The position numbers and the translations under genes were made by a program. 64,000 nt of DNA, from NCBI RefSeq assembly GCF_040702995.1, contig NZ_CP159992.1, forward strand, positions 5,219,501 to 5,283,500, read 5' to 3'. Positions 7,806-17,123 of this stretch are shown one piece after another. This stretch comes from Paenibacillus sp. AN1007. Lineage in GTDB: Bacteria; Bacillota; Bacilli; Paenibacillales; Paenibacillaceae. Numbering within the stretch: position 1 is the first letter of the stretch; every line of letters starts with the position of its first letter. The notes beneath the pieces are model-generated. The model was given only the letters and a program-made list of their open reading frames with translations. It ran no database searches and was not told the origin of the DNA.

Positions 7806-9620
7806 TTAAAACTGTGTGGCAGGAGTCTTTTGATGTTTTTGCAAAAACTCGACCATTTTACGATAAACTAAAATTTCATTTGTTTTTCTGGAGAAACCAT
7901 GGCCCTCATCATCCAATACGATGTACTCGACGTCTACGCCTTTCTCCTGCAGTGCGGATACGATCTGGTCGGATTCAGCCTTGACCACCCTTGGATCATT
8001 GGCTCCTTGGATGACCAGCATCGGGTTTACCATCTGATCCAGATACGTAATTGGCGAATCTTTGATCAAGCGTTCACGGTCACGTACCGGATCACCCAAC
8101 CATTTGTCCATCATAGGCTTCCAGTCTTCCGGTACAGATTCCAGGAAGGTAAACAGATTACATGGCCCAAAGATATCCACAGCTGCGCGGAACAGCTCTG
8201 GATGACGACCTGCCAGCAGCAGGGTCATATAACCTCCGTAACTGCCGCCCACCACAAATAAACGCTCTGGGGAGCTAATACCCTGATCAAACAACCACTG
8301 AATGCCTGCGACACAGTCCAGCCTTGGCCCTTCGCCCCAATCCCGCTCTACCATCTTCACGAATGCAGCACCATAACCGGTACTTCCCCGGAAATTCGGA
8401 GCAAAGATGTGGTAGCCCTGTGCCAGCAGCAGCTGGAACATCGGCCGAAAGAACTTGCCCTCCGATGCCTGCGGTCCGCCATGCGGCCAGAATACGCTGT
8501 AACCGTTAGCTTGCTCCGGTTTGGCTTTGAACAGCAGTGCTTCAATCTCCAGTCCGTCATAGGAACTGTACCTTACTACATCTGGATATACGAGATCATC
8601 CGGGTTCAGACCCGTTACCCGATTGGCCGTTAACGGCTCCCAAGAATCAGATCCTGCGAGCAGACGATAGATGTTGTGCGGCTGTACAGCACCGCGTCCA
8701 AGAATGTACACGTTACCAGCTTTGGTCACGTTCACCTGTTCGATCGTATCAAGCGGCATGTCCATGCGGCGAGGTTTTTCAGCATCTTTTTCCAGCACAT
8801 ACATGTGGTACTCCGGCCCGGTCATTGTCCAAACAAATAACGTTTCAGATGCCTCATGCCAGCGAATTTCTTCTACATCTTCTCCTTCAATGTGACACAA
8901 CGCTCGGAACTCTCCCGTATCAATCACATACTCAGCCACATAGGAATAGGCCGAATCATCATTGGTAATCAGCAGCAGGCGATCATTTCCTGCAAACAGA
9001 ACATATGGAACCTGACTCTGTCGCTCGGTAACCGGTACTATGGAATGAGATTCCCCGTTCCGGTACAAATGGGCTGTCTGGTACGTGTTGGAATACATTT
9101 TGATGATAACATAGGCTTCTTCATTCGGGCTTACTGCGATCAGACTGCTGGTTGCCTCTTCTCCTTGATGCAGCAGCTTGTCCTCTCCCGTTTCCAGGTC
9201 ACGGCAGCGTGAGTTCAAATAATTCGGATTGCCCGAACTGGTATTATAATACAACCGTTTCCCATCCTCCGATAAGTGAGCATAATAACAGCGGTCATTT
9301 GGCTCTGCCGGCACAATAGGCAGCGGAACTCCACCCTCCGGCGGCAGTGCATAGAGGTGATAATTTTCATCCCCATCTCGATCAAAAGCAGTGAGCAGAT
9401 GACGCCCCTGCGGATCAGCCTTAATAAATTGACTGCTTTGGTCCAAATACGTCAAAGGATAGGGATATCCCCCAGGCAAATCCAACGCCCAAATATTCGG
9501 CTGACCATTCAGGTTGCTGTCCATATACAGCTTCTTCTCATCCGCTGATACGGCAAAATGCGAAATACGATACGTCTGAAAATATTGCTCCACATCCGGT
9601 TTTGGAAACTGAATCATCAT
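7806..9620 (-). CDS. S9 family serine peptidase (prolyl oligopeptidase / acylaminoacyl-peptidase type)
   Basis: A 604-residue cytoplasmic-type peptidase with no signal peptide. The N-terminal two thirds show WD40/beta-propeller-like repeats (KLYMDSNLNGQPNIWALDL, KRLYYNTSSGNPN) that gate substrate access. The C-terminal alpha/beta hydrolase has the nucleophile in GGSYGGYM, Asp in GANDPRV and His in DDEGHGF, with the HGGP oxyanion motif (PHGGPQA). The family cleaves short peptides or acylated N-termini; the exact specificity is not predictable. Two adjacent ATG codons follow AAGGAGG; the second (9617) has the better spacing. Confidence 0.9.
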   Translation of the reverse strand: MMIQFPKPDVEQYFQTYRISHFAVSADEKKLYMDSNLNGQPNIWALDLPGGYPYPLTYLDQSSQFIKADPQGRHLLTAFDRDGDENYHLYALPPEGGVPLPIVPAEPNDRCYYAHLSEDGKRLYYNTSSGNPNYLNSRCRDLETGEDKLLHQGEEATSSLIAVSPNEEAYVIIKMYSNTYQTAHLYRNGESHSIVPVTERQSQVPYVLFAGNDRLLLITNDDSAYSYVAEYVIDTGEFRALCHIEGEDVEEIRWHEASETLFVWTMTGPEYHMYVLEKDAEKPRRMDMPLDTIEQVNVTKAGNVYILGRGAVQPHNIYRLLAGSDSWEPLTANRVTGLNPDDLVYPDVVRYSSYDGLEIEALLFKAKPEQANGYSVFWPHGGPQASEGKFFRPMFQLLLAQGYHIFAPNFRGSTGYGAAFVKMVERDWGEGPRLDCVAGIQWLFDQGISSPERLFVVGGSYGGYMTLLLAGRHPELFRAAVDIFGPCNLFTFLESVPEDWKPMMDKWLGDPVRDRERLIKDSPITYLDQMVNPMLVIQGANDPRVVKAESDQIVSALQEKGVDVEYIVLDDEGHGFSRKTNEILVYRKMVEFLQKHQKTPATQF

Positions 9621-9758
9621 AAACCTCCTTATGATTGAACCCGTGAATTTAACATTGGTAAATTAAGGTGCTATTTGTCCAGTTTATCGTTTATTCCATT
9701 GTTTTCACAATAGATATGTGAGCTTTAATTCCATTAATATTTTCTAAGAGGCATATCC

Positions 9759-10178
9759 TTACGTATAAAAGGTCATGTGCGGTTTATCCTCACGGTAATA
9801 TGTCAACCGCTGCTTCAAGCTGCCTGTATGCAGTTCGAATAGATGTCCGTCCGGGTCTGTAAAATAAACCGATCTCCCATCCCGCTCATCTCTCGCTCTT
9901 CCGGGAATAATATCGGCTCCTGCAGCTCGCAGCTGCTCCACTGATGCGTCAAACTCTTCCTCTTTTACCGTAAACGCGATATGGGTATAGGTTCGTTCCG
10001 TATAATTCCGAAGAACATCCTCCTGGTTCAAAGCAATCCAAAGGCCCGCCAGTTCAAAGTAGGCCAGCTTGCGTCCTTTCACCTGAATTCGGGCACCCAG
10101 AGCCTGCTCAAAGAACGTAATGGATCGCTCCAGATTCGATACGGAAAAGCACAAATGATTGATTCCCTGAATGTTCAT
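9759..10178 (-). CDS. fosB: FosB-type metallothiol transferase (fosfomycin resistance)
   Basis: A 139-residue VOC-fold enzyme closely resembling Bacillus FosB along its length. FosB adds a low-molecular-weight thiol, bacillithiol in Bacilli, to the epoxide of fosfomycin. The metal ligands expected in the family are visible: His8 (GINHLCFS), His in TYTHIAF, and Glu in HLFELHTG. PGRARDERDGRSVYFTDPDGH is the strongly conserved core. An AGGAG site precedes the ATG by 5 nt. It is chromosomal and intrinsic-looking, with no mobile element nearby, and is divergent from the SDR gene at 10339. Confidence 0.88.
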   Translation of the reverse strand: MNIQGINHLCFSVSNLERSITFFEQALGARIQVKGRKLAYFELAGLWIALNQEDVLRNYTERTYTHIAFTVKEEEFDASVEQLRAAGADIIPGRARDERDGRSVYFTDPDGHLFELHTGSLKQRLTYYREDKPHMTFYT

Positions 10179-10338
10179 AGGGCTCCTGACACCTCCATCA
10201 AATTTAAAGATTCACATCCTTATTATGGTATATTTTTTGCATAGAAAACAAGCATGTTACTTCGTATCACCGCACCTTCTTCTGGGCGAACGCATAGGGT
10301 AGGTTTATCAAGAAACGTTCGAGGAGGATGTCAAAACC

Positions 10339-11238
10339 ATGAACCCTGTCTATCCATTTTACGGTGAAAAAACGGTGTGCAAGCCGCAGAAGTTAGCCTT
10401 TCCGCCCCAACATCAGGATCGGCAGCCCGGTCTGGAATCGCTGATGGTGCCCGAACCGATCAGTGAAGATCCTGCTTATATAGGCAGCTGTAAGCTTCAA
10501 AACAAGGTTGCCATTATTACGGGCGGCGACAGCGGCATAGGGCGAGCGGCGGCAATAGCTTTTGCCAAAGAAGGTGCAGACGTAGTCATCGCTTATCTAT
10601 ATGAACGAAACGACGCAGAATGGACACGTGATCGGATCGTGGAGCTCGGTCAGCGCTGTCTGCTCATCGAAACAGATCTGCGGCTCAAACCAAACTGCGA
10701 AGCAGTCATTCGCAAGACCATGGAAACGTTCGGGAAAATCGACATACTGGTCAACAACCACGCCGTGCAGTATGTGCAGCAGAGCATTGTCGACATCACC
10801 GAGGAGCAGCTCTACCATACGTTTCAAACGAATGTGTTCTCGTATTTTTTCCTGATCCAGGCAGCCCTTCCCCATCTGTGCCAAGGGGCATCTATTATCA
10901 ATACTGCCTCCATTACAGCCTACAAAGGCGATGTGCGGCTAATCGATTATTCTTCGACCAAAGGGGCCGTGGTGTCTCTCACCCGTGTACTCTCCCAATC
11001 CCTGGCTGACAAAGGCATTCGTGTAAACGCCGTGGCTCCGGGGCCCATCTGGACTCCGCTTATTCCAGCCAGTTTCTCGGCTGAAGATGTGCAGGTGTTT
11101 GGCACCGATACGCCTATGGGGCGGGCCGGTCAACCTTACGAGCTGGCGGCGGCCTATGTCTATCTGGCATCACGTGATTCCTCCTATGTCACGGGTGAAT
11201 GCATCCATGTCAACGGCGGCGATATGGTGACTACGTAA
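10339..11238 (+). CDS. SDR family oxidoreductase (general stress protein 39 / YhdF-like)
   Basis: A 299-residue NAD(P)-dependent short-chain dehydrogenase. The cofactor motif is TGGDSGIG, the structural NNHA motif follows, and the catalytic Tyr/Lys lies in YSSTK after INTASITAY. The roughly 50-residue N-terminal extension (PFPPQHQDRQPG-like) is characteristic of the YdaD/YhdF subgroup that includes Bacillus general stress proteins. The substrate is unknown. GAGGAGG lies 8 nt before the ATG. I found no convincing sigma-B promoter. Confidence 0.88.
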   Translation: MNPVYPFYGEKTVCKPQKLAFPPQHQDRQPGLESLMVPEPISEDPAYIGSCKLQNKVAIITGGDSGIGRAAAIAFAKEGADVVIAYLYERNDAEWTRDRIVELGQRCLLIETDLRLKPNCEAVIRKTMETFGKIDILVNNHAVQYVQQSIVDITEEQLYHTFQTNVFSYFFLIQAALPHLCQGASIINTASITAYKGDVRLIDYSSTKGAVVSLTRVLSQSLADKGIRVNAVAPGPIWTPLIPASFSAEDVQVFGTDTPMGRAGQPYELAAAYVYLASRDSSYVTGECIHVNGGDMVTT

Positions 11239-11558
11239 GCTTAAATAAAAGTGTGTATTCAAACAGCTTGTTTGTATCTCTCATGGATATAACAGGACAT
11301 GAAATAGGCCCGGATTGTAAATTGTAGATTGCAGGTTACAGACTGAATCCGGAACTCCCGAAATGGGTGAAGACCTAGACATGCATTAGCAGAGAACCGC
11401 ACTCTGAAAGGCATGTATTGATGCTCCTCACTCTTGGTGTCAGGTTGGATTTGGTTGGTTTGGCAGGAGATTGGTTATCCCGTTGCGAAAAGGGTTAGAA
11501 GCTTTACTCCGGTTAAGAAACGGAATCTGACATCTCGCGACAAGGAGCTGATTGACAA
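11239..11558 (+). other. Intergenic, no gene seen
   Basis: 320 nt between the SDR and ggt genes. No convincing ORF, terminator or riboswitch. A promoter for ggt is expected but no site fits well; TTGTTT at about 11268 and TATAAC have spacing too short. Confidence 0.4.
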
Positions 11559-13169
11559 ATGAACTTTGATCCCCTTTACCAACCCTATCCCTCATACCGT
11601 GTGCCGGTATACGCCAAACAGGGCATGGTGGCGACGTCGCAGCCGCTCGCTGCGCAGGCTGGTCTGGATGTGTTGAAACAAGGCGGCAATGCGATTGATG
11701 CCGCCATCGCCACTGCGGCAGCACTCACCGTGCTGGAGCCGACCTCCAATGGCATTGGTGGCGATGCTTTTGCCCTCGTCTGGACAGAGGGCAAGCTGCA
11801 CGGCCTGAATGCCAGTGGGCCTGCGCCTCAGAGCATTTCGATTGAGGCGCTTCGAGCGGCAGGCTGTACGGAGATGCCGAAGCTGGGGGTTGTGCCGGTG
11901 ACGGTGCCTGGCGCACCGGCAGGATGGGCGGAGCTGAGCCGTCGTTTTGGACGGCTCACGCTGGCGCAAGCGCTGGAACCAGCCATCCGCTATGCGGAGG
12001 AGGGTTATCCGCTTGCGCCGGGGCTGGCCCGCCACTGGGCGCGGGCAGCCGAGGTCTATGCACGCCAGGGCGATGCGGAAGCAGGGCGTGCTTGGTTTGA
12101 GACGTTTGCCCCTGGCGGGCGTGCACCCGCTGCGGGGGAAGTGTGGCGCTCGCCGGGCCATGCGGCCGCGCTGCGCCGAATTGGCGAGAGCGAAGCGCGA
12201 GACTTTTATGAAGGAGAACTGGCGGAACGCATTCACGCTTTTATGGCCGAGCATGGCGGTTACCTCACCCGTGACGATCTGAAGGCTTTCCAGCCTGAAT
12301 GGGTTGATCCGATCTCTGTCTCCTATCGCGGCTATGATGTGTGGGAGATTCCACCGAACGGGCAAGGACTCATCGCCCTATCTGCACTTAATCTGCTGAA
12401 GGGATTTGACTTTGCCGAGAAGGAATCCGTTCTGAGTTATCACCGGCAGCTGGAAGCAATGAAGCTGGCTTTTGCCGATGGAGAAAAATACATTACGGAA
12501 GAACGCAAGATGGGCGTATCTGTGGAAGAACTGCTGTCTGAAGCGTACGCCGCAGAACGGCGCAAGCTGATTGGAGATACGGCACGGGCACCAGAGGCAG
12601 GTGATCCGCGCGGCAGCGGAACAGTATATCTGGCTGCCGCAGACGGCGAAGGAAACATGGTCTCTTTTATCCAGAGTAATTATATGGGCTTTGGTTCAGG
12701 ATTGGTGGTGCCGGGCACAGGCATTGCACTTCAGAACCGCGGGCATAACTTCTCGCTTGATCCGCAGCATGCCAATGCACTGGAGCCGGGTAAACGTACG
12801 TATCATACCATCATCCCCGGGTTTCTCACCCATGGCGGTGAAGCGGTCGGCCCTTTCGGGGTAATGGGCGGTTTCATGCAGCCGCAAGGTCATGTGCAGG
12901 TCATCATGAATACGATCGATCATCAGCTCAATCCACAGGCTGCGCTCGATTCTCCGCGCTGGCAGTGGATCAAGGACAAAACGATACTGGTTGAGCAGGG
13001 CTTCCCCCCTCACATTGCCCAAGCACTCGCTCGTAAAGGGCATGATATCCGAACTGAGCTGGATTCGTCCCCGTTTGGACGCGGGCAGATCATTTGGCGC
13101 AACCCGCACACGGGTGTGTTATGCGGAGGAACGGAAAGCCGAACGGATGGCTCAATAGCAGCGTGGTAG
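11559..13169 (+). CDS. Gamma-glutamyltransferase family protein (YwrD-like)
   Basis: A 536-residue N-terminal nucleophile hydrolase of the gamma-glutamyltransferase family. These are made as a proenzyme that self-cleaves before a Thr; here the likely nucleophile is T355 in GSGTVYLAAADGEGN, where classical enzymes have a TTH motif. Conserved glutamate-binding segments GGNAIDAAIA, PTSNGIGGDAF and GFMQPQGHVQ are present. There is no signal peptide, so the product is predicted to be cytoplasmic like YwrD rather than the secreted Ggt. AAGGAG precedes the ATG by 11 nt. The stretch 11600-12250 is markedly GC-rich compared with its flanks. Confidence 0.88.
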   Translation: MNFDPLYQPYPSYRVPVYAKQGMVATSQPLAAQAGLDVLKQGGNAIDAAIATAAALTVLEPTSNGIGGDAFALVWTEGKLHGLNASGPAPQSISIEALRAAGCTEMPKLGVVPVTVPGAPAGWAELSRRFGRLTLAQALEPAIRYAEEGYPLAPGLARHWARAAEVYARQGDAEAGRAWFETFAPGGRAPAAGEVWRSPGHAAALRRIGESEARDFYEGELAERIHAFMAEHGGYLTRDDLKAFQPEWVDPISVSYRGYDVWEIPPNGQGLIALSALNLLKGFDFAEKESVLSYHRQLEAMKLAFADGEKYITEERKMGVSVEELLSEAYAAERRKLIGDTARAPEAGDPRGSGTVYLAAADGEGNMVSFIQSNYMGFGSGLVVPGTGIALQNRGHNFSLDPQHANALEPGKRTYHTIIPGFLTHGGEAVGPFGVMGGFMQPQGHVQVIMNTIDHQLNPQAALDSPRWQWIKDKTILVEQGFPPHIAQALARKGHDIRTELDSSPFGRGQIIWRNPHTGVLCGGTESRTDGSIAAW

Positions 13170-13355
13170 AGAGCATGGTAGAGATTAATAATGCAGTGAT
13201 GCGTACTGGACGATTATGTACTTAATGGGATAGTTCTGGAGTGGATAACCTAAGGATGTAATAAGGACTTATAATACTGAAAAAGGCTTTTAAAATAGGC
13301 TTTAAGATAGGTCGTATCGATTAGACGTGACGTATGTAAAGGTCAAGCAGGGCAG

Positions 13356-13395
13356 AGCAAAGTAGAGTGAAATTACTCTGCTTTGCTTTTTTTAT
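13356..13395 (+). terminator. Terminator after the gamma-glutamyltransferase gene
   Basis: AGCAAAGTAGAGT (13356-13368) pairs with ACTCTGCTTTGCT (13375-13387) with one G-U pair, followed by a run of seven T residues. It lies about 190 nt after the stop codon. Confidence 0.85.
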
Positions 13396-13524
13396 TTTCA
13401 CGTTTAATTCAAGGCAAACTTATAACTGGAGAGAAGTCTAATGTAATGTAACAACACAATTGTAAGAACCACGTTTAATTCATGAAATGGATTTATATTT
13501 CTGTAAACTTTCATTAAACACCAT

Positions 13525-13550
13525 TAAAAAAACACATTTTTCACCGATAT
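13525..13550 (+). promoter_or_regulatory. Sigma-D (motility/chemotaxis) type promoter
   Basis: TAAA (13525-13528), 14 nt, then ACCGATAT (13543-13550) closely fits the sigma-D consensus TAAA-N15-GCCGATAA. The predicted start is near 13557, about 95 nt before the lipoprotein gene that precedes a chemoreceptor. No equally good vegetative promoter was seen in the interval. Confidence 0.6.
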
Positions 13551-13652
13551 AGTTAAAGGGAAAATCTCGCTGCATAGATGACTGGTGTCCATCTATCATC
13601 CAGTAAATTTCCATAAGCATACATAAAAGCACAAAGAAATGGGGGCATTTCA

Positions 13653-14660
13653 ATGAAAAAAATGATGCACATCCGAATGGGGCTCACGATACTCATGGCC
13701 CTGACGCTGCTGGTACTGGCGGCCTGTTCCAACAGCTCTAAAGCGGCGGTTGCAGATACCAAAACCAGAGTGGGGATTGTCCTCACGGAAGTGGGACTGG
13801 GAGACCGATCGTTCAATGATGCTGCTTTTAACGGATTGGTCAAGGCCAGAGACGAGAAGAGCATTGTTTTTGACTATCGCGAACCCAGCAAGGATTTGAC
13901 GGCTGAAGCTGCGTTTGAGGAGTTTTCCAAAGAGAAGTTCGATCTCATTATCGGTCTGAGCAATACGGTTCTGACGGATATGGAGAAGGCTGCCGCTAAA
14001 TATCCACATCAGCAATTCCTGTTAATTGATAGTCAGTCTGCCCTGCCTAACATTGCATCCATCTCATTTCGTGCCGAAGAAGGAAGTTATCTGGCTGGTA
14101 TCGTTGCAGGCATGGCTTCCAAAGAGAACCATGTCGGTTTTCTGGGTGGAATGGAGATTCCAGCACTCAAAGATTTTGAGCAGGGATTCAAACAGGGCGT
14201 ACTCGCCGTTAACCCCGAGGCTGCTGTAGAAGCTGTTTATGCAGGTGATTTTGGCAATGCGGATCTCGGCAAACAGCTGGCTCAAAAAATGATCCAGGAA
14301 CAGAATGTCGATGTGATCTATGTGGCCGCCGGTCTTACCGGTGTAGGCGCACTGGCCGAAATACAGGCACAGGGTAAATATGCCATTGGCGTGGATACGG
14401 ATCAATTCTTTTTGGCGGAAAAAGCAATCCTTACATCCATGCTGAAAAATATAGATGTCTCCATCTATAACGCAGTGAATTCGTTCATTGAGAACAAACA
14501 TACCTTCCCGAAAAAGGAAATCGTAGAGGGGCTGGCAGAGAACGCAGTAGGCTTGACTGGGCTGCACAACATCACGTTGAGTGAGGAGCAGCAGAAAACC
14601 TTCGATGATCTGAAAACTAAAATTTCTTCGGGTCAAACTAAAATTACATTGAATCCATAA
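13653..14660 (+). CDS. BMP-family substrate-binding lipoprotein
   Basis: A 335-residue lipoprotein with a type II signal peptide and lipobox LAAC (Cys25). The mature part matches the basic membrane protein/Med family of periplasmic-binding folds (RVGIVLTEVGLGDRSFNDAAFNG, IGLSNTVLT, SFRAEEGSYLAGIVAGMAS, IGVDTDQ). Known relatives bind purine nucleosides for ABC import. No permease or ATPase gene accompanies it; instead a chemoreceptor gene starts 24 nt downstream. I infer that it may deliver ligand to that receptor. GGGGG lies 7 nt before the ATG. Confidence 0.85.
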   Translation: MKKMMHIRMGLTILMALTLLVLAACSNSSKAAVADTKTRVGIVLTEVGLGDRSFNDAAFNGLVKARDEKSIVFDYREPSKDLTAEAAFEEFSKEKFDLIIGLSNTVLTDMEKAAAKYPHQQFLLIDSQSALPNIASISFRAEEGSYLAGIVAGMASKENHVGFLGGMEIPALKDFEQGFKQGVLAVNPEAAVEAVYAGDFGNADLGKQLAQKMIQEQNVDVIYVAAGLTGVGALAEIQAQGKYAIGVDTDQFFLAEKAILTSMLKNIDVSIYNAVNSFIENKHTFPKKEIVEGLAENAVGLTGLHNITLSEEQQKTFDDLKTKISSGQTKITLNP

Positions 14661-14684
14661 CCCACGGATCGAGGAGGTACGCAT

Positions 14685-16337
14685 ATGAAATTACAGGGAA
14701 AACTCATCATCAATGCTCTGATCTCAGTGCTTCTATGTCTTGCGCTGGTCGCATATATCATCACGGAACTGCTCGGCATGAATGCGAAAAATCAAAACTT
14801 GGTACCTGCCATGCTGAAGGTAAGTGAGCTGAACTCCAATCAAATTCAGACACAGCAGGCGCTGGATGTTTACTCCTTCTCGATGACGGCCGGTAATCAG
14901 GAAGCTGTACTGGTTCTTCTAAAAGAAGGCCAAGCCTTAATTAAGGAGCTGAACGATGGACTGCTGGAAACGGTTGAGGAACGGCAGCTCATTCAAACGG
15001 TTCAAACAAAGCTGCAGGCACTGGAAAAAGGCGCTGCCGAGGCCATGACCAGCATGAACAGTGCGGAAGCGAAGCGTTACAGCGCACGGGTTCGAGGCAT
15101 ACAGAATGACATTTATTCGCTGAATGAGATTACGCGGGAGCGGTACACACAGTACACGTTGGATCTAGAGAATGACATCCAAATGACCTGGCAGGTGGCT
15201 CTGGGCGGTGCTGCCCTTTTGTTCATCACGGTCATGCTGTTTAATATGTACACATCACGTCAGATATCCAAGCGCATTCGACTGCTCAAGGAAGCTGCGG
15301 GACATATCGCTAGCGGTGATCTGACCCAAACGCTGCCTGAACCTAAAGGGAAAGATGAACTTGATGATCTGAGCCGCTCCTTCGGGCAAATGACGAATAA
15401 CATTCGCGGCATTATCCAGTCCATCGATACAGCTGGACAGCGAGTAGATCAGATGGCACAGGATATTGACCGCGGCAATGATACGGTACAAGCGATTGTG
15501 CAGCAGGTCTCCCGTACAACGGAAGAGCTGTCCATCGGCAGCCAGAAGATTGCCGAGGACCTCAGCGAAACCGTCATCGTAGTCGACAAAATGCAGTCTA
15601 CATTTCATGGCAATCTGCAGGCCACTTCCCAATCCGCCATGGCTGGACGTGACGTATTAGCTACGGTGGAAGAGGGGAACAAGGCCATTAAAGAACAGCT
15701 GCGGCTGGCCGAAGTGAACCGCCAAGCGATGTCCGAAGTGGAACAGACTGTACTGGAACTGGAAGAAAGCGCGGCTCGCATCACTACAATGACAGGATAT
15801 GTATCCGAGATCGCGAAGCAGACAACCCTTCTATCTCTGAATGCCTCCATCGAGGCTGCACGTGCGGGGGAAGCCGGACGCGGCTTCGCTGTCGTGGCAG
15901 GAGAAGTGAACAAACTCGCTGAGCAGTCTGCCCAGTCCGTCAAACACATCTATGCGGCTGTGAATGAGATTACCGAATCGATGGAAAAAGTAAAAAGCTC
16001 TGTGCTGCAGAGTACGCAGCTCTTTGGTGAACAGGAACAAGCCACTGGCCAGACACGGCAATCCTTCTCGGCCATCCGCGAAAGTGTAGAGCGGATCAGT
16101 GCGGGTATCCAGCAGCTTGCTGACGATATGCATCACTCAAGCCAGCTTAGCTCCCAAGTACAGCATGCCATCGAAAATATCAGTGCCATCACCGAGCAGT
16201 CCGCGGCCAGCAGCGAAGAGATCACTGCTTCTACTGCGGAGCAGCAGCGCTCCTTCAACGAAGCAAGCATCAAAGTCAAGTCACTGCGTGATATCAGTGC
16301 GGAAATGCATCAGGAACTCCAGCGTTTCCGTCTCTAG
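14685..16337 (+). CDS. Methyl-accepting chemotaxis protein
   Basis: A 550-residue transmembrane chemoreceptor. TM1 spans about residues 10-30 and TM2 about 170-190 (VALGGAALLFITVMLF), flanking a four-helix-bundle-like extracellular domain of about 135 residues. A HAMP domain follows (SRQISKRIRLLKEAAGHIASG), then the cytoplasmic signalling coiled coil with the hairpin tip SIEAARAGEAGRGFAVVAGEVNKLAEQS that contacts CheA and CheW. It is cotranscribed with the lipoprotein gene 24 nt upstream; the shared sigma-D-type promoter supports a motility role. The ligand is unknown, with a nucleoside-like compound inferred from the partner. Confidence 0.92.
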   Translation: MKLQGKLIINALISVLLCLALVAYIITELLGMNAKNQNLVPAMLKVSELNSNQIQTQQALDVYSFSMTAGNQEAVLVLLKEGQALIKELNDGLLETVEERQLIQTVQTKLQALEKGAAEAMTSMNSAEAKRYSARVRGIQNDIYSLNEITRERYTQYTLDLENDIQMTWQVALGGAALLFITVMLFNMYTSRQISKRIRLLKEAAGHIASGDLTQTLPEPKGKDELDDLSRSFGQMTNNIRGIIQSIDTAGQRVDQMAQDIDRGNDTVQAIVQQVSRTTEELSIGSQKIAEDLSETVIVVDKMQSTFHGNLQATSQSAMAGRDVLATVEEGNKAIKEQLRLAEVNRQAMSEVEQTVLELEESAARITTMTGYVSEIAKQTTLLSLNASIEAARAGEAGRGFAVVAGEVNKLAEQSAQSVKHIYAAVNEITESMEKVKSSVLQSTQLFGEQEQATGQTRQSFSAIRESVERISAGIQQLADDMHHSSQLSSQVQHAIENISAITEQSAASSEEITASTAEQQRSFNEASIKVKSLRDISAEMHQELQRFRL

Positions 16338-16389
16338 GATAACCTGGAGAGCAGCGGATGACATGCAGCGCGTGATCCTTCTAACTCGC

Positions 16390-16469
16390 GGTGTACGTAT
16401 GGTGTACGCGTGGTGTACATACGGTGTATGCGTAGTAGTGCACGTGTGTTGTACGTACGGTGTATGCAT
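16390..16469. repeat. Tandem 11-bp repeat (GGTGTACGTAT-type)
   Basis: About seven degenerate copies of an 11-13 bp unit: GGTGTACGTAT (16390), GGTGTACGCGT (16401), GGTGTACATAC (16412), GGTGTATGCGTA (16423), then diverged units to 16469. It lies about 50 nt after the chemoreceptor stop codon. Confidence 0.85.
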
Positions 16470-16625
16470 ATTGTATTGATTCTAGGCGTATCATGTAAAT
16501 TTTGGGGGAATCATATTGGCTGGTTGTGCGGCTAAGGCTGCATACTGCTCATATATGGGCAGCCTCGCTGAGGGATTCGACGAAATCATAGTAATTCCGT
16601 GCTGAGCAAGACATTACATTTTATT

Positions 16626-16823
16626 GTAACGATCTCAGGTGACCTTATTTGAATGATTTTGAGTCGTTAGAGATTCTAACGATTTCCACGGAGCTTATTT
16701 TGGATAAAATTGAAGTAATGGCTCCATTTCCAACCTAAATGATCGAAATAGGGTTCCCTGGGATCGTTAGAGAATAAAGTTTGAGAATATACCCCAAATA
16801 AAGTTCTTCAGGATCGTTAGAAA
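16626..16823. repeat. Cluster of TCTAACGAT-type 28-bp repeats, two direct and two inverted
   Basis: Units at 16626-16651 and 16675-16703 read forward (TAACGATCTCAGG, TCTAACGATTTCCACGG, each ending CTTATTTG-like). Units at 16744-16772 and 16794-16823 read in reverse (CTGGGATCGTTAGA, CAGGATCGTTAGAAA). The 16664-16682 stretch is a short perfect inverted repeat of the core. The region 16338-17060 otherwise shows no gene. Confidence 0.75.
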
Positions 16824-17123
16824 TTTCCACCTTCTAAGAGTGGATATTAGCGTTAGGTAACTCGCCTTCGTCAGTAATAGTTAGTGAGTCTTTTTTAAGT
16901 TGGATTTGTGGATTCGGTTCGTGTGTGTAGCCTTGGGTTCGATTCATGCGTTTGGTTCGCTGGTTCGGCCTTGGTTTTGGTAATGCTGCTGCAGCGTATC
17001 CAATGGTCGCTGACCATAAACAATGATTAAACCATGTTTCTATTATTATTGAGAATATAATACTAAAAAGGAGCCCTCCACAACTTGGTCAAGACCCCAT
17101 TTAGTAGACATTATAAAAAGACC

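Noticed and set aside
10285..10310. Sigma-B promoter for the general-stress-type SDR
   Set aside because: GGGTAG near 10296 resembles a sigma-B -10 box, but no GTTT-type -35 box lies at the right distance.
11592..12365. 257-codon minus-strand frame within the gamma-glutamyltransferase gene
   Set aside because: Arg-rich translation typical of antisense frames in GC-rich genes; no ribosome binding site.
13392..13652. Purine or c-di-GMP riboswitch before the BMP lipoprotein gene
   Set aside because: The predicted leader is only about 95 nt and lacks the conserved core sequences of both classes.
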